In this document: positions 52,916 through 62,527 of the stretch, piece by piece
How the letters are laid out: each line of letters begins with the position of its first letter
Position numbering within the stretch: position 1 is the stretch's first letter
Source of the DNA: Celeribacter arenosi
GTDB lineage: Bacteria > Pseudomonadota > Alphaproteobacteria > Rhodobacterales > Rhodobacteraceae
DNA length: 64,000 bases
Assembly (NCBI RefSeq): GCF_039539485.1
Contig: NZ_BAABDF010000006.1
Span: 266,898 to 330,897 of the forward strand
Reading direction: 5' to 3'
Position numbers and translations under genes: made by a program
Notes under the pieces: generated by a model
What the model saw: the letters and a program-made list of their open reading frames with translations, nothing else
What the model was told of the DNA's origin: nothing
Database searches by the model: none

Positions 52916-53944
52916 ATGGATGCCATAACCGCCTTTTTCACAGACCTCGCAGGCTCCATCGCCGGCCCGAAAAGCCGTCTGTGGCCGGTCTATCTGCTGA
53001 TCACGGTCGGGCTGTGCTACATCGTCTATCGCAGACGCCGCATCTCCACGCCCTTCCTTGCGTGGCTGTTCCCCAAATCGGTCTATTCGCACCCCTCCAA
53101 CCGCGTCGATGTAAAGGTCTTCGCCTTCAACACCCTGCTCGGCGCGCTCGGCCTGTTCAATCTGGTGTTCCTGAGCGCCACTATCGCGGGCAGCATGGTC
53201 GGCAAAATCCCCTCACCTCTGGCCCTGTCGCCCTTCAACCCCGTGGTGATCGGGGCGCTTTTGCTGATCATCACCGATTTCTCGACCTATTGGGTGCACC
53301 GCCTCCACCATCAGATCCACCTGCTCTGGCCGTTCCACGCACTGCACCACTCCGCAGAGGTGATGACCCCGCTCACGGTCTACCGCAAACACCCGATCTA
53401 TGATGTGATTTCCGACCTCGCCACCGGCCTGCTGGTCGGCGTGCTACAGGGCGTGTTCCTCGTCCTCTTCGACCAGATGCCGGGCTATCTGACATTGGTC
53501 GGCGTGAACCTCGGCTATGTGTTGTTCCATTTCGCAGGCTCCAACATCCGCCATTCCCATGTCTGGCTGAGCTTTGGTCCCCGCCTCGAACATATCTTCA
53601 TCTCGCCTGCCCAACATCAAATCCACCACTCCCTCGACCCGCGCCACCACAACCAGAACTACGGCGAAGTGCTCGCGATCTGGGACTGGATGTTCGGCAC
53701 GCTCTACGTGACGCATGAGGAGGAGGCGCTTGAATTCGGGCTCGCGGATGAAGAGGGAAATCGCCTGCGCCAACCCCATGACAGCCTGCGCGCGGCGCTG
53801 GTCGTGCCACTGCGCGATGCGCTGACCCAGTGGCGGCGATTACGCACCCGCCGCCGCGCGACCCCGCGCCAAACCGCGCCTCAGGTCACGCCTCAGACCA
53901 CACCCGATACCCCCGACCCCTCAACGCCCCCCCGCACCAACTAG
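52916..53944 (+). CDS. Sterol desaturase/fatty acid hydroxylase family protein
   Basis: The 342-residue membrane protein has the histidine clusters of diiron hydroxylases: HRLHH, HALHHSAE, HSHV and HQIHHSLDPRHHNQN, flanked by hydrophobic helices. It hydroxylates a lipid or sterol-like substrate using molecular oxygen. The C-terminal 35 residues are Thr/Pro/Arg-rich and probably disordered. It is not in an operon with the oxidoreductases, being 96 bases downstream with its own likely promoter. Confidence 0.88.
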   Translation: MDAITAFFTDLAGSIAGPKSRLWPVYLLITVGLCYIVYRRRRISTPFLAWLFPKSVYSHPSNRVDVKVFAFNTLLGALGLFNLVFLSATIAGSMVGKIPSPLALSPFNPVVIGALLLIITDFSTYWVHRLHHQIHLLWPFHALHHSAEVMTPLTVYRKHPIYDVISDLATGLLVGVLQGVFLVLFDQMPGYLTLVGVNLGYVLFHFAGSNIRHSHVWLSFGPRLEHIFISPAQHQIHHSLDPRHHNQNYGEVLAIWDWMFGTLYVTHEEEALEFGLADEEGNRLRQPHDSLRAALVVPLRDALTQWRRLRTRRRATPRQTAPQVTPQTTPDTPDPSTPPRTN

Positions 53945-53965
53945 GGTGGGGAAGGGCGCAGGCCG

Positions 53966-54172
53966 TCAAGCGATGGAGGGATCACTTTCGGCGTTCTGGT
54001 CGCGCATCATTTCCGAGCGCGCAATAGAGATGGATACCAACAAGAGCAGCGTCAGCACCCCGACCAGCGGATAGAGCAGAGCAGCACTCCACCACGCCCA
54101 CCCGCCAATCGTCACCGCCAATAGCGAACTCGACCCCGCGAGGAGCATGGAAAGGATCAATGGTCCAATCAT
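53966..54172 (-). CDS. Small membrane protein, two helices
   Basis: From the ATG at 54172, seven bases after GGAG, the 68-residue product reads as two hydrophobic helices (about 2-24 and 29-48) and a short acidic tail. I do not recognise a family. The open frame and ribosome site are both modest support; it might be a chance frame, although its hydrophobic pattern is unlike antisense sequence. It faces the hydroxylase gene tail to tail. Confidence 0.5.
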   Translation of the reverse strand: MIGPLILSMLLAGSSSLLAVTIGGWAWWSAALLYPLVGVLTLLLLVSISIARSEMMRDQNAESDPSIA

Positions 54173-54399
54173 AACGGTCTCCAATCGTCGCAAACAAACC
54201 GCCCCGCGGCGCAAAAACCGCCTCTCGGGACGCCTTCAACCTCGCGTCGAAATGTGTCCCGATCTGGGCAAAGGGGAGGTGGCACTCCGATGAAAACCTA
54301 AAGTTTTCAATCAATTAGACGACAATTTTACGAAATTGAATCACATCTCGCCCCTCCTCCATAGACCCCAATCCCCCCAACGCCCCCAAATCGCACAAC

Positions 54400-54431
54400 A
54401 AAAAAGGGGCGCACCATTTCCGGCACGCCCC
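54400..54431 (-). terminator. Terminator of the acyl-CoA synthetase gene
   Basis: On the minus strand GGGGCGTGCC-(GGAAAT)-GGTGCGCCCC forms a 10-bp stem with two wobbles, followed by six T. It lies 28 bases after the synthetase stop. Confidence 0.85.
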
Positions 54432-54458
54432 TCAAATCTCAAACCCGTTTGCGTCGGG

Positions 54459-56354
54459 TCAGTCGGCCCATTCCCATGGCGACGTAAAGGCCCCCAGAGT
54501 GGACATCACCACATCCTCATCGGCGCGCGCCGCCGGATCAATCCTCGCCACCAGCCCGCGCTTTTTATCATCCACAACCGACACAACCCGCGCCGCGGTG
54601 CCCGCATCCGCGAGAGCCGCGTTATAGACGCGCGTGATCGCCCGCTTGCGCAGGTCCGGCTTGAACACCTTGCCCACCGCGGTCTTGGGCAACTCATCGA
54701 GGATCTCGATATGCTTGGGGAAGGCCGCGCGCTCATGCACGTGGATTTGCGCGTAGTCCATCAACGCCTCGGGCGTCACGTCCGCGCCCGCCACCAGTTC
54801 GACATAGGCACAGGGCAATTCACCCGAATGCGCGTCGGGCTGCCCGATCGCACCGGCCATCGCCACCGCTTCGTGACCGGCCAAAGCCTCTTCGATCTCG
54901 GCGGGATCAATATTGTGCCCGCCGCGAATGATCAGATCCTTGGCGCGACCGGTGATCCAGATGTAGCCATCCGCATCGATGCGCCCCAAATCGCCGGTGC
55001 GCAGATAGACGTCGTGATGGAACAGATCGTGGTTCTTGTCGGCCTCTGTATAGGTCGATCCGGCAAAGACACCGGGGTTGTCGATGCAAATCTCGCCGAC
55101 CTCGTCGACGCCGCATTCCACCGGCCCCTCGGGCGTCTGGCGCAAAATCTTCACGTCGCAATGGGGGAAAGGAATGCCCACAGAGCCGATCTTTTTCGTC
55201 CCGCCAATCGGGTTGATCGACACGAGGCACGTCGCCTCCGTCAACCCGTAGCCTTCGATGATCTCCACACCGGCCGCCGCTTCAAACCGTTTGTAGAGCT
55301 CGACGGGCAGGGGGGATGACCCCGAAAACACCGTCTTCACCTTGGAAATATCCGCATCCACCTTGCGCTGCATCAGCGCCGAAATCGCGGTCGGCACGGA
55401 GATCACAAAGGTGACGCCCCAGCGCTCGCAGAGCTTCCAGAAGTTGTCGAAAACGCCCTCGCCGCGATAGCCCGCAGGCGTCGGGAAAATCCCCTGCGCA
55501 CCCGATGACAGCATCGCCATCATGATCACATGACAGGCAAAAACGTGGAACATCGGCAGCGGGCACATGATCACATCATGCTCGTCAAACAACAAACGCC
55601 CGCCGAGCCAGCCGTTGTAAATCATCCCCGAATAGGTGTGCTGGGCGACCTTGGGCATGCCCGTGGTGCCACCGGTGTGGAAATAGGCCGCCACGCGGTC
55701 CGTTTTCGCATCCTCAAAGGTCAATGTCGTAGGCTGCGCGGCCACCGCTTTGCTGAAATCCAGCATATCGGCGTGATGGGCGCGCGCATCGGCGTTCTTG
55801 GGCCGGATCAGCGGCACGATCCACGATTTCGGTGGCGTCAGATAGCGCAGCAAATCGACTTCCAGAACCGTCTTGACCGCCGGCGCATGGCGCACAGCCT
55901 CGGCCACCTTCTGGGCGACATCGGCCTTGGGGAAACTTCTCAGCGTCACCACAACCTTGGCATTGGTCTCGCGCAAAATCGCCGCGATCTGTTCGGGTTC
56001 GAGCATCGGGTTGATCGGGTTCACGATCCCCGCAACCATCCCCGCCACAAAGGTCACCGCCGTCTCATGCGCATTGGGCATGATATAGGCGATGGTGTCG
56101 GTCTCACCGATCCCGAGCGCGCGGAACAGGTTCGCCGCCTGCGTCACCTGCGTGTGGAACTGGCGCCAGCTCAGCGTCTCCGCCTTATCCTTGGGGCCCG
56201 ATGTGATCTGGTAGGAAAACGCGGGCCGGTCTGGAAAACGGGACGCTGTGTTGGACAGCAATTCGTACACTGTTGTGGCTTTGGTGCGATCTTCCCATGC
56301 GCTTTCCGCTTCGATGGCGTTGCGCACGTCCATAGATTTGAACTCGGATTCCAT
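54459..56354 (-). CDS. Acyl-CoA synthetase (AMP-forming)
   Basis: The 631-residue ligase has the AMP-binding motif YFHTGGTTGMPKV, the GYGLTEATC motif, the GDLGRIDADGYIWITGRAKDL core and a C-terminal PKTAVGKVFKPDLR lysine motif. It activates a fatty or similar acid to its CoA ester. The ATG at 56354 follows GGGAGGAAATAACGG; a longer frame to 56441 lacks a ribosome site. It is divergent from the KAS III-like gene, suggesting acyl-CoA hand-over. Confidence 0.88.
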   Translation of the reverse strand: MESEFKSMDVRNAIEAESAWEDRTKATTVYELLSNTASRFPDRPAFSYQITSGPKDKAETLSWRQFHTQVTQAANLFRALGIGETDTIAYIMPNAHETAVTFVAGMVAGIVNPINPMLEPEQIAAILRETNAKVVVTLRSFPKADVAQKVAEAVRHAPAVKTVLEVDLLRYLTPPKSWIVPLIRPKNADARAHHADMLDFSKAVAAQPTTLTFEDAKTDRVAAYFHTGGTTGMPKVAQHTYSGMIYNGWLGGRLLFDEHDVIMCPLPMFHVFACHVIMMAMLSSGAQGIFPTPAGYRGEGVFDNFWKLCERWGVTFVISVPTAISALMQRKVDADISKVKTVFSGSSPLPVELYKRFEAAAGVEIIEGYGLTEATCLVSINPIGGTKKIGSVGIPFPHCDVKILRQTPEGPVECGVDEVGEICIDNPGVFAGSTYTEADKNHDLFHHDVYLRTGDLGRIDADGYIWITGRAKDLIIRGGHNIDPAEIEEALAGHEAVAMAGAIGQPDAHSGELPCAYVELVAGADVTPEALMDYAQIHVHERAAFPKHIEILDELPKTAVGKVFKPDLRKRAITRVYNAALADAGTAARVVSVVDDKKRGLVARIDPAARADEDVVMSTLGAFTSPWEWAD

Positions 56355-56577
56355 TCCGTTATTTCCTCCCGATGGCCCTCGTTGAAACCGGGGCCGTTTT
56401 CCCTGGCGCCCATGATTGCGGGAAACCCCGCATCCGCGCAAGAGGCACCACCCGTCGCTCTACGTAGCGTAACGCCCCCCGCAGACGCAACGTCACCCCC
56501 CCGATACCGGCCCGCATTAACCATGGACGCGCGCCGGAGCCACCGATAGGTTTCCCCGAAAAGCCGAGGAGGGCATC

Positions 56578-57696
56578 ATGCGCAGCGCTGTCATCAGTGG
56601 CCACGGGGTTTTCACCCCTCCCCATGTCATCACCAACGACGAACTGGTGGCGTCCTATAACGCCCATGTCGACCTGTTCAACGCCGACAATGCCGATGCG
56701 ATCGAGGCAGGAACCGTCGTTGCCAAAGACCACTCCTCCGCCGGTTTCATCACCGCAGCCTCGGGCATCGAGGCGCGCTATGTGATGGACAAAGAGGGCG
56801 TCCTCGACCCCACCCGCATGTATCCCCGCTTTGCGCCGCGCCCCGATGATGCGCCCTCGATGATGGCCGAAATGGGCGTCGATGCGGCCAATAAAGCGCT
56901 CGCCATGGCCGGTGTTGATGCCGCCGATGTGGACCTGATCCTCTGTGCGGCCTCCAACCACGAACGCGCCTATCCCGCGATGTCGGTGGAAATTCAGGAC
57001 CTGCTCGGGGCAGGGGGCTTTGCCTTTGACATGAACGTCGCCTGCTCCTCGGCCACCTTCGGCATCCAGACCGCCACCGACATGATCCGCACAGGCTCTG
57101 TCACCCGCGCGCTGGTGCTGTGCCCCGAATTGACCTCCGGCCACCTCGAATGGCGCGACCGCGATTGTCATTTCATTTTCGGTGACGTGGCGACCGCGGT
57201 GTTAATCGAAGCGGAAGAGGTCTCCAGAAACCCGATCTTCCGCATCCTCTCGACGCGCTGCGCCACCCAGTTCTCCAACAACATCCGCAACAACTTCGGC
57301 TTCCTGCGCCGCGCCCACGACCAGATGGGTGACCGGCGCGACATGCAGTTCATGCAAAACGGGCGCAAGGTGTTCAAAGAGGTGCTGCCTCTCGTCTCGC
57401 GCCATATCGGCGACCACATGGAGGCCGAAGGCATCGGAGCCGACGATCTCAAACGCCTCTGGCTGCATCAGGCCAATAAATCGATGAACGACTACATCGG
57501 CAAAAAGGTTCTGGGCCGCGACCCCGAACCGGGCGAACAACCCAACATTCTGCAGGACTACGCCAATACCTCGTCCGCCGGATCGATCATCGCCTTCTCG
57601 CAGCACTCGGACGGCATGGAGCGGGGCGACAAAGGGCTGATCTGCTCCTTTGGCGCGGGCTATTCGGTCGGCTCGGTGGTGGTCGAACACCTCTGA
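56578..57696 (+). CDS. Beta-ketoacyl-ACP synthase III-like enzyme (PA3286-type)
   Basis: The 372-residue thiolase-fold enzyme has the triad Cys156 (VACSSATF), His297 (WLHQANKS) and Asn330 (ANTSSAG). The opening SGHGVFTPPHVITNDELV and length resemble Pseudomonas PA3286, which takes medium-chain acyl-CoA from beta-oxidation into fatty acid synthesis. The divergent acyl-CoA synthetase supports such a shunt; house-keeping FabH is normally shorter and elsewhere. Start follows GAGGAGGG. Confidence 0.85.
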   Translation: MRSAVISGHGVFTPPHVITNDELVASYNAHVDLFNADNADAIEAGTVVAKDHSSAGFITAASGIEARYVMDKEGVLDPTRMYPRFAPRPDDAPSMMAEMGVDAANKALAMAGVDAADVDLILCAASNHERAYPAMSVEIQDLLGAGGFAFDMNVACSSATFGIQTATDMIRTGSVTRALVLCPELTSGHLEWRDRDCHFIFGDVATAVLIEAEEVSRNPIFRILSTRCATQFSNNIRNNFGFLRRAHDQMGDRRDMQFMQNGRKVFKEVLPLVSRHIGDHMEAEGIGADDLKRLWLHQANKSMNDYIGKKVLGRDPEPGEQPNILQDYANTSSAGSIIAFSQHSDGMERGDKGLICSFGAGYSVGSVVVEHL

Positions 57697-57800
57697 TCGC
57701 GCGCGCCGTTGTTTTAAAACATGTAAAACACGTAAAACGGCGTTTTCGCGCGATGTAAAACCCTGCCAACACGTGCCACATTCTTTGTAAAACAATGCAA

Positions 57801-57825
57801 AAAGGGCGCCACAGGGGCGCCCTTT
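57801..57825. terminator. Bidirectional terminator between convergent genes
   Basis: AAAGGGCGCC-(ACAGG)-GGCGCCCTTT forms a perfect 10-bp stem between the KAS III-like and LysM genes, serving both directions. Four copies of GTAAAAC lie upstream (57723, 57732, 57755, 57787). Confidence 0.8.
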
Positions 57826-57875
57826 GTCATGTCGATGTAGCAGTGCGGCTTAGGCCACGATCTTAGGCCGCGATC

Positions 57876-58319
57876 CTAGGCTACGGTGCCCTTCGGTTTG
57901 TCCTGCGGAATGCGCAGCATCTGACCGGGGTAGATTTTGTCAGGATGGCTCAGCATCGGCTTGTTGGCCTCGAAGATCTCGTTGTAGCGCGATCCATTGC
58001 CCAGCGTTTTCGACGAAATCGCCCAGAGCGTATCGCCCTTCTGCACTTCGTGGAACACAGGCTCGTCGCCCTCAACATCGTCTTCAACAGAGGCGATACC
58101 GTTCACGTTGCCAACCGCAAGAATGACTTTTTCCTTCATTTCCTGCGACTTAGGCGTGCCCTTGACCTTGACCTTGTCACCGTCAACCTCGATGTCGAGA
58201 CCCTCGGCCTCCAGACCAAGACCTTCGATTTCCGCCAGCAGATCGTCGACATTGGGCTCTTTGTCTTTCTTATTAAAGACAGATTTGCCCGCGCCCTTTA
58301 CGAAACTCCAAAGACCCAT
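57876..58319 (-). CDS. BON–LysM domain protein (Kbp/YgaU-like)
   Basis: The 147-residue protein has an N-terminal BON domain (about 20-90, VKVKGTPKSQEMKEKVILAVGNVNGI in part) and a C-terminal LysM (HEVQKGDTLWAISSKTLG…YPGQMLRIP). Length and layout match E. coli Kbp, a potassium-binding protein. No signal peptide is seen. Confidence 0.9.
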   Translation of the reverse strand: MGLWSFVKGAGKSVFNKKDKEPNVDDLLAEIEGLGLEAEGLDIEVDGDKVKVKGTPKSQEMKEKVILAVGNVNGIASVEDDVEGDEPVFHEVQKGDTLWAISSKTLGNGSRYNEIFEANKPMLSHPDKIYPGQMLRIPQDKPKGTVA

Positions 58320-58397
58320 GTTGATACTCCCTCACATGTGATTGTTCAGCTGTCTTTGTGCCCTGTCCACGCACGGCGGGGAAGGGGGAATATGCGC

Positions 58398-60188
58398 TCA
58401 GGCGAATCCATCAGTGAACTGGAGGCGCGCCAAACGGGCATAAAGACCCCCCTCCGCGACCAGATCATCATGCGTGCCCAAGGCCGCTATCTGTCCGTTT
58501 TCAAACACAAAAATCCGGTCCGCCTTTTTCACCGTGGCCAAACGGTGCGCCACGATCAGGGTCGTGCGGTGACGCGACATCGCATCCACGGCCTTTTGCA
58601 CCGCCTGTTCGCTTTCACTGTCGAGAGCCGATGTCGCCTCGTCGAGCAACAGGATCGGCGCATCGCGCAAAACCGCCCGCGCAATCGCGATCCGCTGTTT
58701 CTGGCCACCCGACAACATGATCCCGCGCTCGCCCACATAGGTGTCATACCCCTCGGGCAGGGCCTCGATAAACTCATGCGCATTGGCCGCTTTCGCCGCC
58801 GCAATCACCGCCTCCATCGGGGCCTCCGGCGTGCCGAAGCGGATGTTGTCGGCCGCAGAAGCTGCAAAGATAACAGGGTCTTGCGGGACCAGAGCCATAT
58901 GATGGCGGAAATCTTCGCGCGCCATATCGCCCAGATTTACCCCGTCAATCGCGATGCGACCCGACTGGGGATCATAGAACCGTTGCAGCAGCTGGATGAT
59001 GGTCGATTTCCCCGCCCCCGACGGGCCAACCAAGGCCACGGTTTCCCCCGGTTCGATGTCGAACGACACCCCGTTCAGGGCCGGAATGCTCGGCCGCGAG
59101 GGGTAGGAAAACATAACGTTTTCAAAGGTGATAGACCCTTTCGCAGGGCTCGGCATCGGTGTGGCCGCCACCGGATCGGTGACCGGATCCTGCGCTCCGA
59201 GCAGCTCGACCAACCGCTCGGTCGCCCCCGCCGCGCGCTGCAATTCGCCCCAGATTTCCGACAATGCCCCCGCAGAACCCGCAACCATGATCGCGTAGAT
59301 CACAAACTGCACCAGTTCCCCGATGCTCATCGTCCCCATGCGCACATCGCGCGCCCCGATCCACAGCACGCCCACGACCCCGAAAAAGATCAGCGTGATG
59401 ATGATCACGGTCATAAAAGCCCTTGTTTTTATGCGGGTATTTGCGGAGTCAAAGCTCTTCTCGGTGACGTGGTCAAACCGGTCTGTCTGCTCTTTTTCCG
59501 CCGTAAAGGCCTGCACGGTCTGCGCCGAGAGCAGCGCCTCGGAGGCGGTCCCCGACGAGGATGCGATCCATTCCTGGTTCTCGCGCGACAGCTTGCGCAG
59601 GCGGCGTCCCAAAACCACAATCGGCACGATCACAACCGGCACGATCAGCAAAACCATCCCCGTCAATTTCGCCGAGGTCAGCATCAACAACGCCATTCCG
59701 CCGATTAAAATCAACAGGTTACGCAGGGCGACCGAAATCGAGGAGCCGATAACAGAGAGGATCAAAGTGGTATCCGTGGTGATCCGCGACAGGACTTCAC
59801 CGGTCATGATCTTTTCGTAAAACGCCGGCGACATGCGGATCATGCGGTCAAAAACCGCCTTGCGAATGTCGGCCACCACCCGTTCGCCGAGCCGCGTCAC
59901 GAGGTAGTAGCGAAGCCCCGTTCCCAGCGCGAGAAGGAAGGCAATCGCCAAAGCCGCGCCGAAATACTGGTCGAGCATCAGGCCATCGGTGCTCTCGAAC
60001 CCGTCCACAACACGGCGCACGGCCAGCGGCAGGATGAGCGAAATACAGGCCGTCGCCACAAGCGCGATCAAGGCCCCCGCCATCAACCCCCGATAGGGCG
60101 CGATAAACGGCCAGAGTTCGGCCAAGGCCCCGACACGCTTGGATTTTTCGCGTTCGCTTGCCTCAAGGCGGGTGCGGTCGTCGGCCAT
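58398..60188 (-). CDS. ABC exporter, fused membrane–ATPase half transporter
   Basis: The 596-residue protein has six N-terminal helices (type I exporter fold) and an ATPase domain with GPSGAGKST, LSGGQKQRIAIAR and ILLLDEATSALD. It would work as a homodimer exporting a lipid or drug; an MsbA/LmrA-like role is plausible but substrate is unknown. It faces the LysM gene in the same direction, with 78 bases between. Confidence 0.88.
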   Translation of the reverse strand: MADDRTRLEASEREKSKRVGALAELWPFIAPYRGLMAGALIALVATACISLILPLAVRRVVDGFESTDGLMLDQYFGAALAIAFLLALGTGLRYYLVTRLGERVVADIRKAVFDRMIRMSPAFYEKIMTGEVLSRITTDTTLILSVIGSSISVALRNLLILIGGMALLMLTSAKLTGMVLLIVPVVIVPIVVLGRRLRKLSRENQEWIASSSGTASEALLSAQTVQAFTAEKEQTDRFDHVTEKSFDSANTRIKTRAFMTVIIITLIFFGVVGVLWIGARDVRMGTMSIGELVQFVIYAIMVAGSAGALSEIWGELQRAAGATERLVELLGAQDPVTDPVAATPMPSPAKGSITFENVMFSYPSRPSIPALNGVSFDIEPGETVALVGPSGAGKSTIIQLLQRFYDPQSGRIAIDGVNLGDMAREDFRHHMALVPQDPVIFAASAADNIRFGTPEAPMEAVIAAAKAANAHEFIEALPEGYDTYVGERGIMLSGGQKQRIAIARAVLRDAPILLLDEATSALDSESEQAVQKAVDAMSRHRTTLIVAHRLATVKKADRIFVFENGQIAALGTHDDLVAEGGLYARLARLQFTDGFA

Positions 60189-60553
60189 ATTCTATCTTCC
60201 GTCGCGGTTAGGGGTCGGGGTCTGGTCGAAGGACAGATATAGATGCGGCAGGGGCAGGGCAACCATACGGGGGGTGAGGCATCTTGCCCTGCGCGCACAC
60301 ATAGCGCGCAATCCATGCACACAACACAGCGTCACACGCTAACATCAGGGCTATCGGCTTGCATATCGCACCGCAATATGTTGGTTTGCGCTCAGGCTCC
60401 GCCGGCTCGTGCCTATTCTTACGGAACGGGCATCCTATGAAGGATAGCGAACGGCAAGCGCGGAGAAATCGCCCAGTTCGGGGTGGTGACGGTCCTGTCG
60501 CAGGGAGGCGCGGGACAGTATGACACGCACACGAATAAACTGGAGTTTCTTCT
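60189..60553. other. Promoter region between divergent exporter and betaine/TMAO operon
   Basis: I see no gene in these 365 bases. It must hold the promoters of both divergent transcripts. A GGAG at about 60542 precedes the binding-protein ATG. I found no clear palindromic operator. Confidence 0.5.
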
Positions 60554-61561
60554 ATGAAATTTACCAATCTACTTACTGCCGGTGGTTTTGCACTGGCTGC
60601 AACCACCGGTGCGGCATTCGCACAGGAATGCGGTGATGTTTCCATCGCAAACATGAACTGGGCCTCTGCCGAGTTGATGGCAAACGTGGATGCTATCATC
60701 CTCGAAGAAGGGTTCGACTGTAACGTCGAACTGGTGCCCGGCGCGACCGAAACGACCTTTGCGTCGATGAACGAAAAGGGTCAGCCCGATGTGGCGCCTG
60801 AACTCTGGATCAACGCTGTTCGCACCGCGCTTGAGGCTGCAAAAGCCGAAGGCACGCTGGCTGCTCTGAACGGTGGTCCGATCACGGGTCTTGGTGAAGG
60901 CTGGTGGGTGACACCGAAGTTCGCCGAAGAGCACCCTGAACTCGACACGGTCGAAAAGCTTCTCGCGCATCCTGAGATGTTCCCCTACGCCGAAGACGAA
61001 AGCAAAGGCGCCTTTTACGGCTGCCCCGCCGGTTGGGGTTGTCAGCTCGTAAACGCCAACCTTTTCCGTGCCTTCGACATGGAAGAAAAAGGCTGGGTTC
61101 TGGTTGATCCGGGTTCGGCTGCCGGTCTTGACGGCTCCTTGGCCAAAGCGGCCGAGCGCGGCGACAACTGGTTTGGCTACTACTGGAGCCCGACGTCCAT
61201 CATCGGCAAATACGGCATGGTAATGCTGCCGTTCGAAGCCGAATATGCGGGCGACGACAACTGGAACAACTGTGTTGCTCTGGCCGAACAGGACTGTGAC
61301 GATCCCCAGCCAACTGCATGGATCGCATCCGAAGTGAACACCGTTGTCACGGACGAATTCATGGCGAAATCCGGCCCTGCGTCTGATTACTTCAAAGCAC
61401 GGGTATTCCCGGGTGAAGTCATGAACGGCATGCTCGTTTATATGTCCGACAATCAGGCAACCGGCGAAGACGCTGCTTATGAGTTCCTGATCCAGCACGA
61501 AGAGATCTGGACCCAGTGGGTTCCTGCCGAGGTTGCCGATAAAATTAAATCGGCACTCTAA
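60554..61561 (+). CDS. Quaternary-amine (betaine/TMAO-type) ABC transporter binding protein
   Basis: The 335-residue periplasmic protein has a Sec signal peptide (KFTNLLTAGGFALAATTGAAFAQ, in part) and the OpuAC/ProX fold, with aromatic boxes NMNWAS, PELWIN, EGWWVTP and GYYWSPTSI that would bind a quaternary amine. Cysteine pairs (CGDV/CNV, YGCPAGWGC, CVALAEQDC) suggest disulfides. The gene order binding protein–permease–ATPase is that of the roseobacter tmoXWV (TMAO) type rather than proVWX, but the substrate cannot be told apart by eye. Confidence 0.88.
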   Translation: MKFTNLLTAGGFALAATTGAAFAQECGDVSIANMNWASAELMANVDAIILEEGFDCNVELVPGATETTFASMNEKGQPDVAPELWINAVRTALEAAKAEGTLAALNGGPITGLGEGWWVTPKFAEEHPELDTVEKLLAHPEMFPYAEDESKGAFYGCPAGWGCQLVNANLFRAFDMEEKGWVLVDPGSAAGLDGSLAKAAERGDNWFGYYWSPTSIIGKYGMVMLPFEAEYAGDDNWNNCVALAEQDCDDPQPTAWIASEVNTVVTDEFMAKSGPASDYFKARVFPGEVMNGMLVYMSDNQATGEDAAYEFLIQHEEIWTQWVPAEVADKIKSAL

Positions 61562-61579
61562 AGCTACAATTGACACGCT

Positions 61580-61615
61580 TAGGGTCCGCACGCCAACTGG
61601 CGATTGCGGGCCCTA
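61580..61615 (+). promoter_or_regulatory. Hairpin between binding-protein and permease genes
   Basis: TAGGGTCCGC (61580-61589) pairs with GCGGGCCCTA (61606-61615), a 10-bp stem with one wobble and an inner CGCC/GGCG stem, followed by CGTTTTTC. It resembles a leaky terminator between the two genes. Confidence 0.65.
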
Positions 61616-61639
61616 TCGTTTTTCAAACAGGGGACAAAC

Positions 61640-62527
61640 ATGGACTGGCTCTTCGAATTTCCTTCTCTCGGTCGAAAAGATCTTTCGACCCTCCGGCAAA
61701 GCATCGACGAAACCTTCCGCACCTTTTCGCGCGCCTATGGCGACGATCTGGAAGCCTTCTTCAATCCTTTGCTCAAGTTTCTCGTCTGGTTCGAGAAAAT
61801 CCTGATCGCCGCACCTTGGCCTTTGGTCATTTTCGTCGTCGCGGCACTGGCATGGGTCGGGTCGCGGTCGTGGAAAATCACGGTAGGCGCGATCTTGGCG
61901 TTCCTCGCGATCGGCTACCTTGGCATGTGGGAAGACACGATGGCGACTCTCGCGATCATATCCGTGTCGACCCTGGTCTGTGTGGTGGTGGGGATTCCCA
62001 TCGGCATCTTCATGGCGCGCTACAATCGCGCGCAGGCGATCATTACGCCGGTGCTCGACGTGATGCAGACCATTCCGTCCTTCGTCTATCTCATTCCGGT
62101 CGTGATGCTGCTCGGTATCGGTAAGGTGCCGGGGCTTTTGGCGGTGTGTATCTATGCGCTGCCGCCGCTCGTGCGCCTGACGAACCTCGGTATCCGCCTT
62201 GTGGACCGTGAAGTGATGGAGGCCGCAGAGGCCTTTGGTGCCTCGGGGCGTGAAAAACTCTTTGGGGTGCAGATCCCTCTGGCGCTGCCCAACATCTTTG
62301 CGGGCATCAACCAGACGATCATGATGGCGCTGTCTATGGTGGTTATCGCCTCGATGATCGGGGTGAAGGGGCTTGGCGTGCCGGTGCTGCGCGCGATTTC
62401 CAACCAGTACCTTGCACTCGGCGTGATGAACGGGCTGGCCATCGTGGCGCTCGCAATCATTTTTGACCGCGTGAGCCAGACCTTCGGCAAACGTCTGCAG
62501 GCCTATCGGGAGACGGGACATGGGTAA
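61640..62527 (+). CDS. Quaternary-amine ABC transporter permease (ProW/OpuAB type)
   Basis: The 295-residue permease has five or six helices and the ProW-type EAA segment VMEAAEAFGASGREKLFGVQIPLALP (described in part). The ATG at 61640 follows AGGGGAC; an upstream ATG at 61604 would cross the hairpin region. It overlaps the ATPase gene by eight bases. Confidence 0.88.
   Translation: MDWLFEFPSLGRKDLSTLRQSIDETFRTFSRAYGDDLEAFFNPLLKFLVWFEKILIAAPWPLVIFVVAALAWVGSRSWKITVGAILAFLAIGYLGMWEDTMATLAIISVSTLVCVVVGIPIGIFMARYNRAQAIITPVLDVMQTIPSFVYLIPVVMLLGIGKVPGLLAVCIYALPPLVRLTNLGIRLVDREVMEAAEAFGASGREKLFGVQIPLALPNIFAGINQTIMMALSMVVIASMIGVKGLGVPVLRAISNQYLALGVMNGLAIVALAIIFDRVSQTFGKRLQAYRETGHG

Noticed and set aside
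57945..59708. A 587-codon plus-strand open frame
   Set aside because: It is antisense to the LysM and ABC exporter genes with no family features; its His/Arg-rich composition is an antisense artefact.
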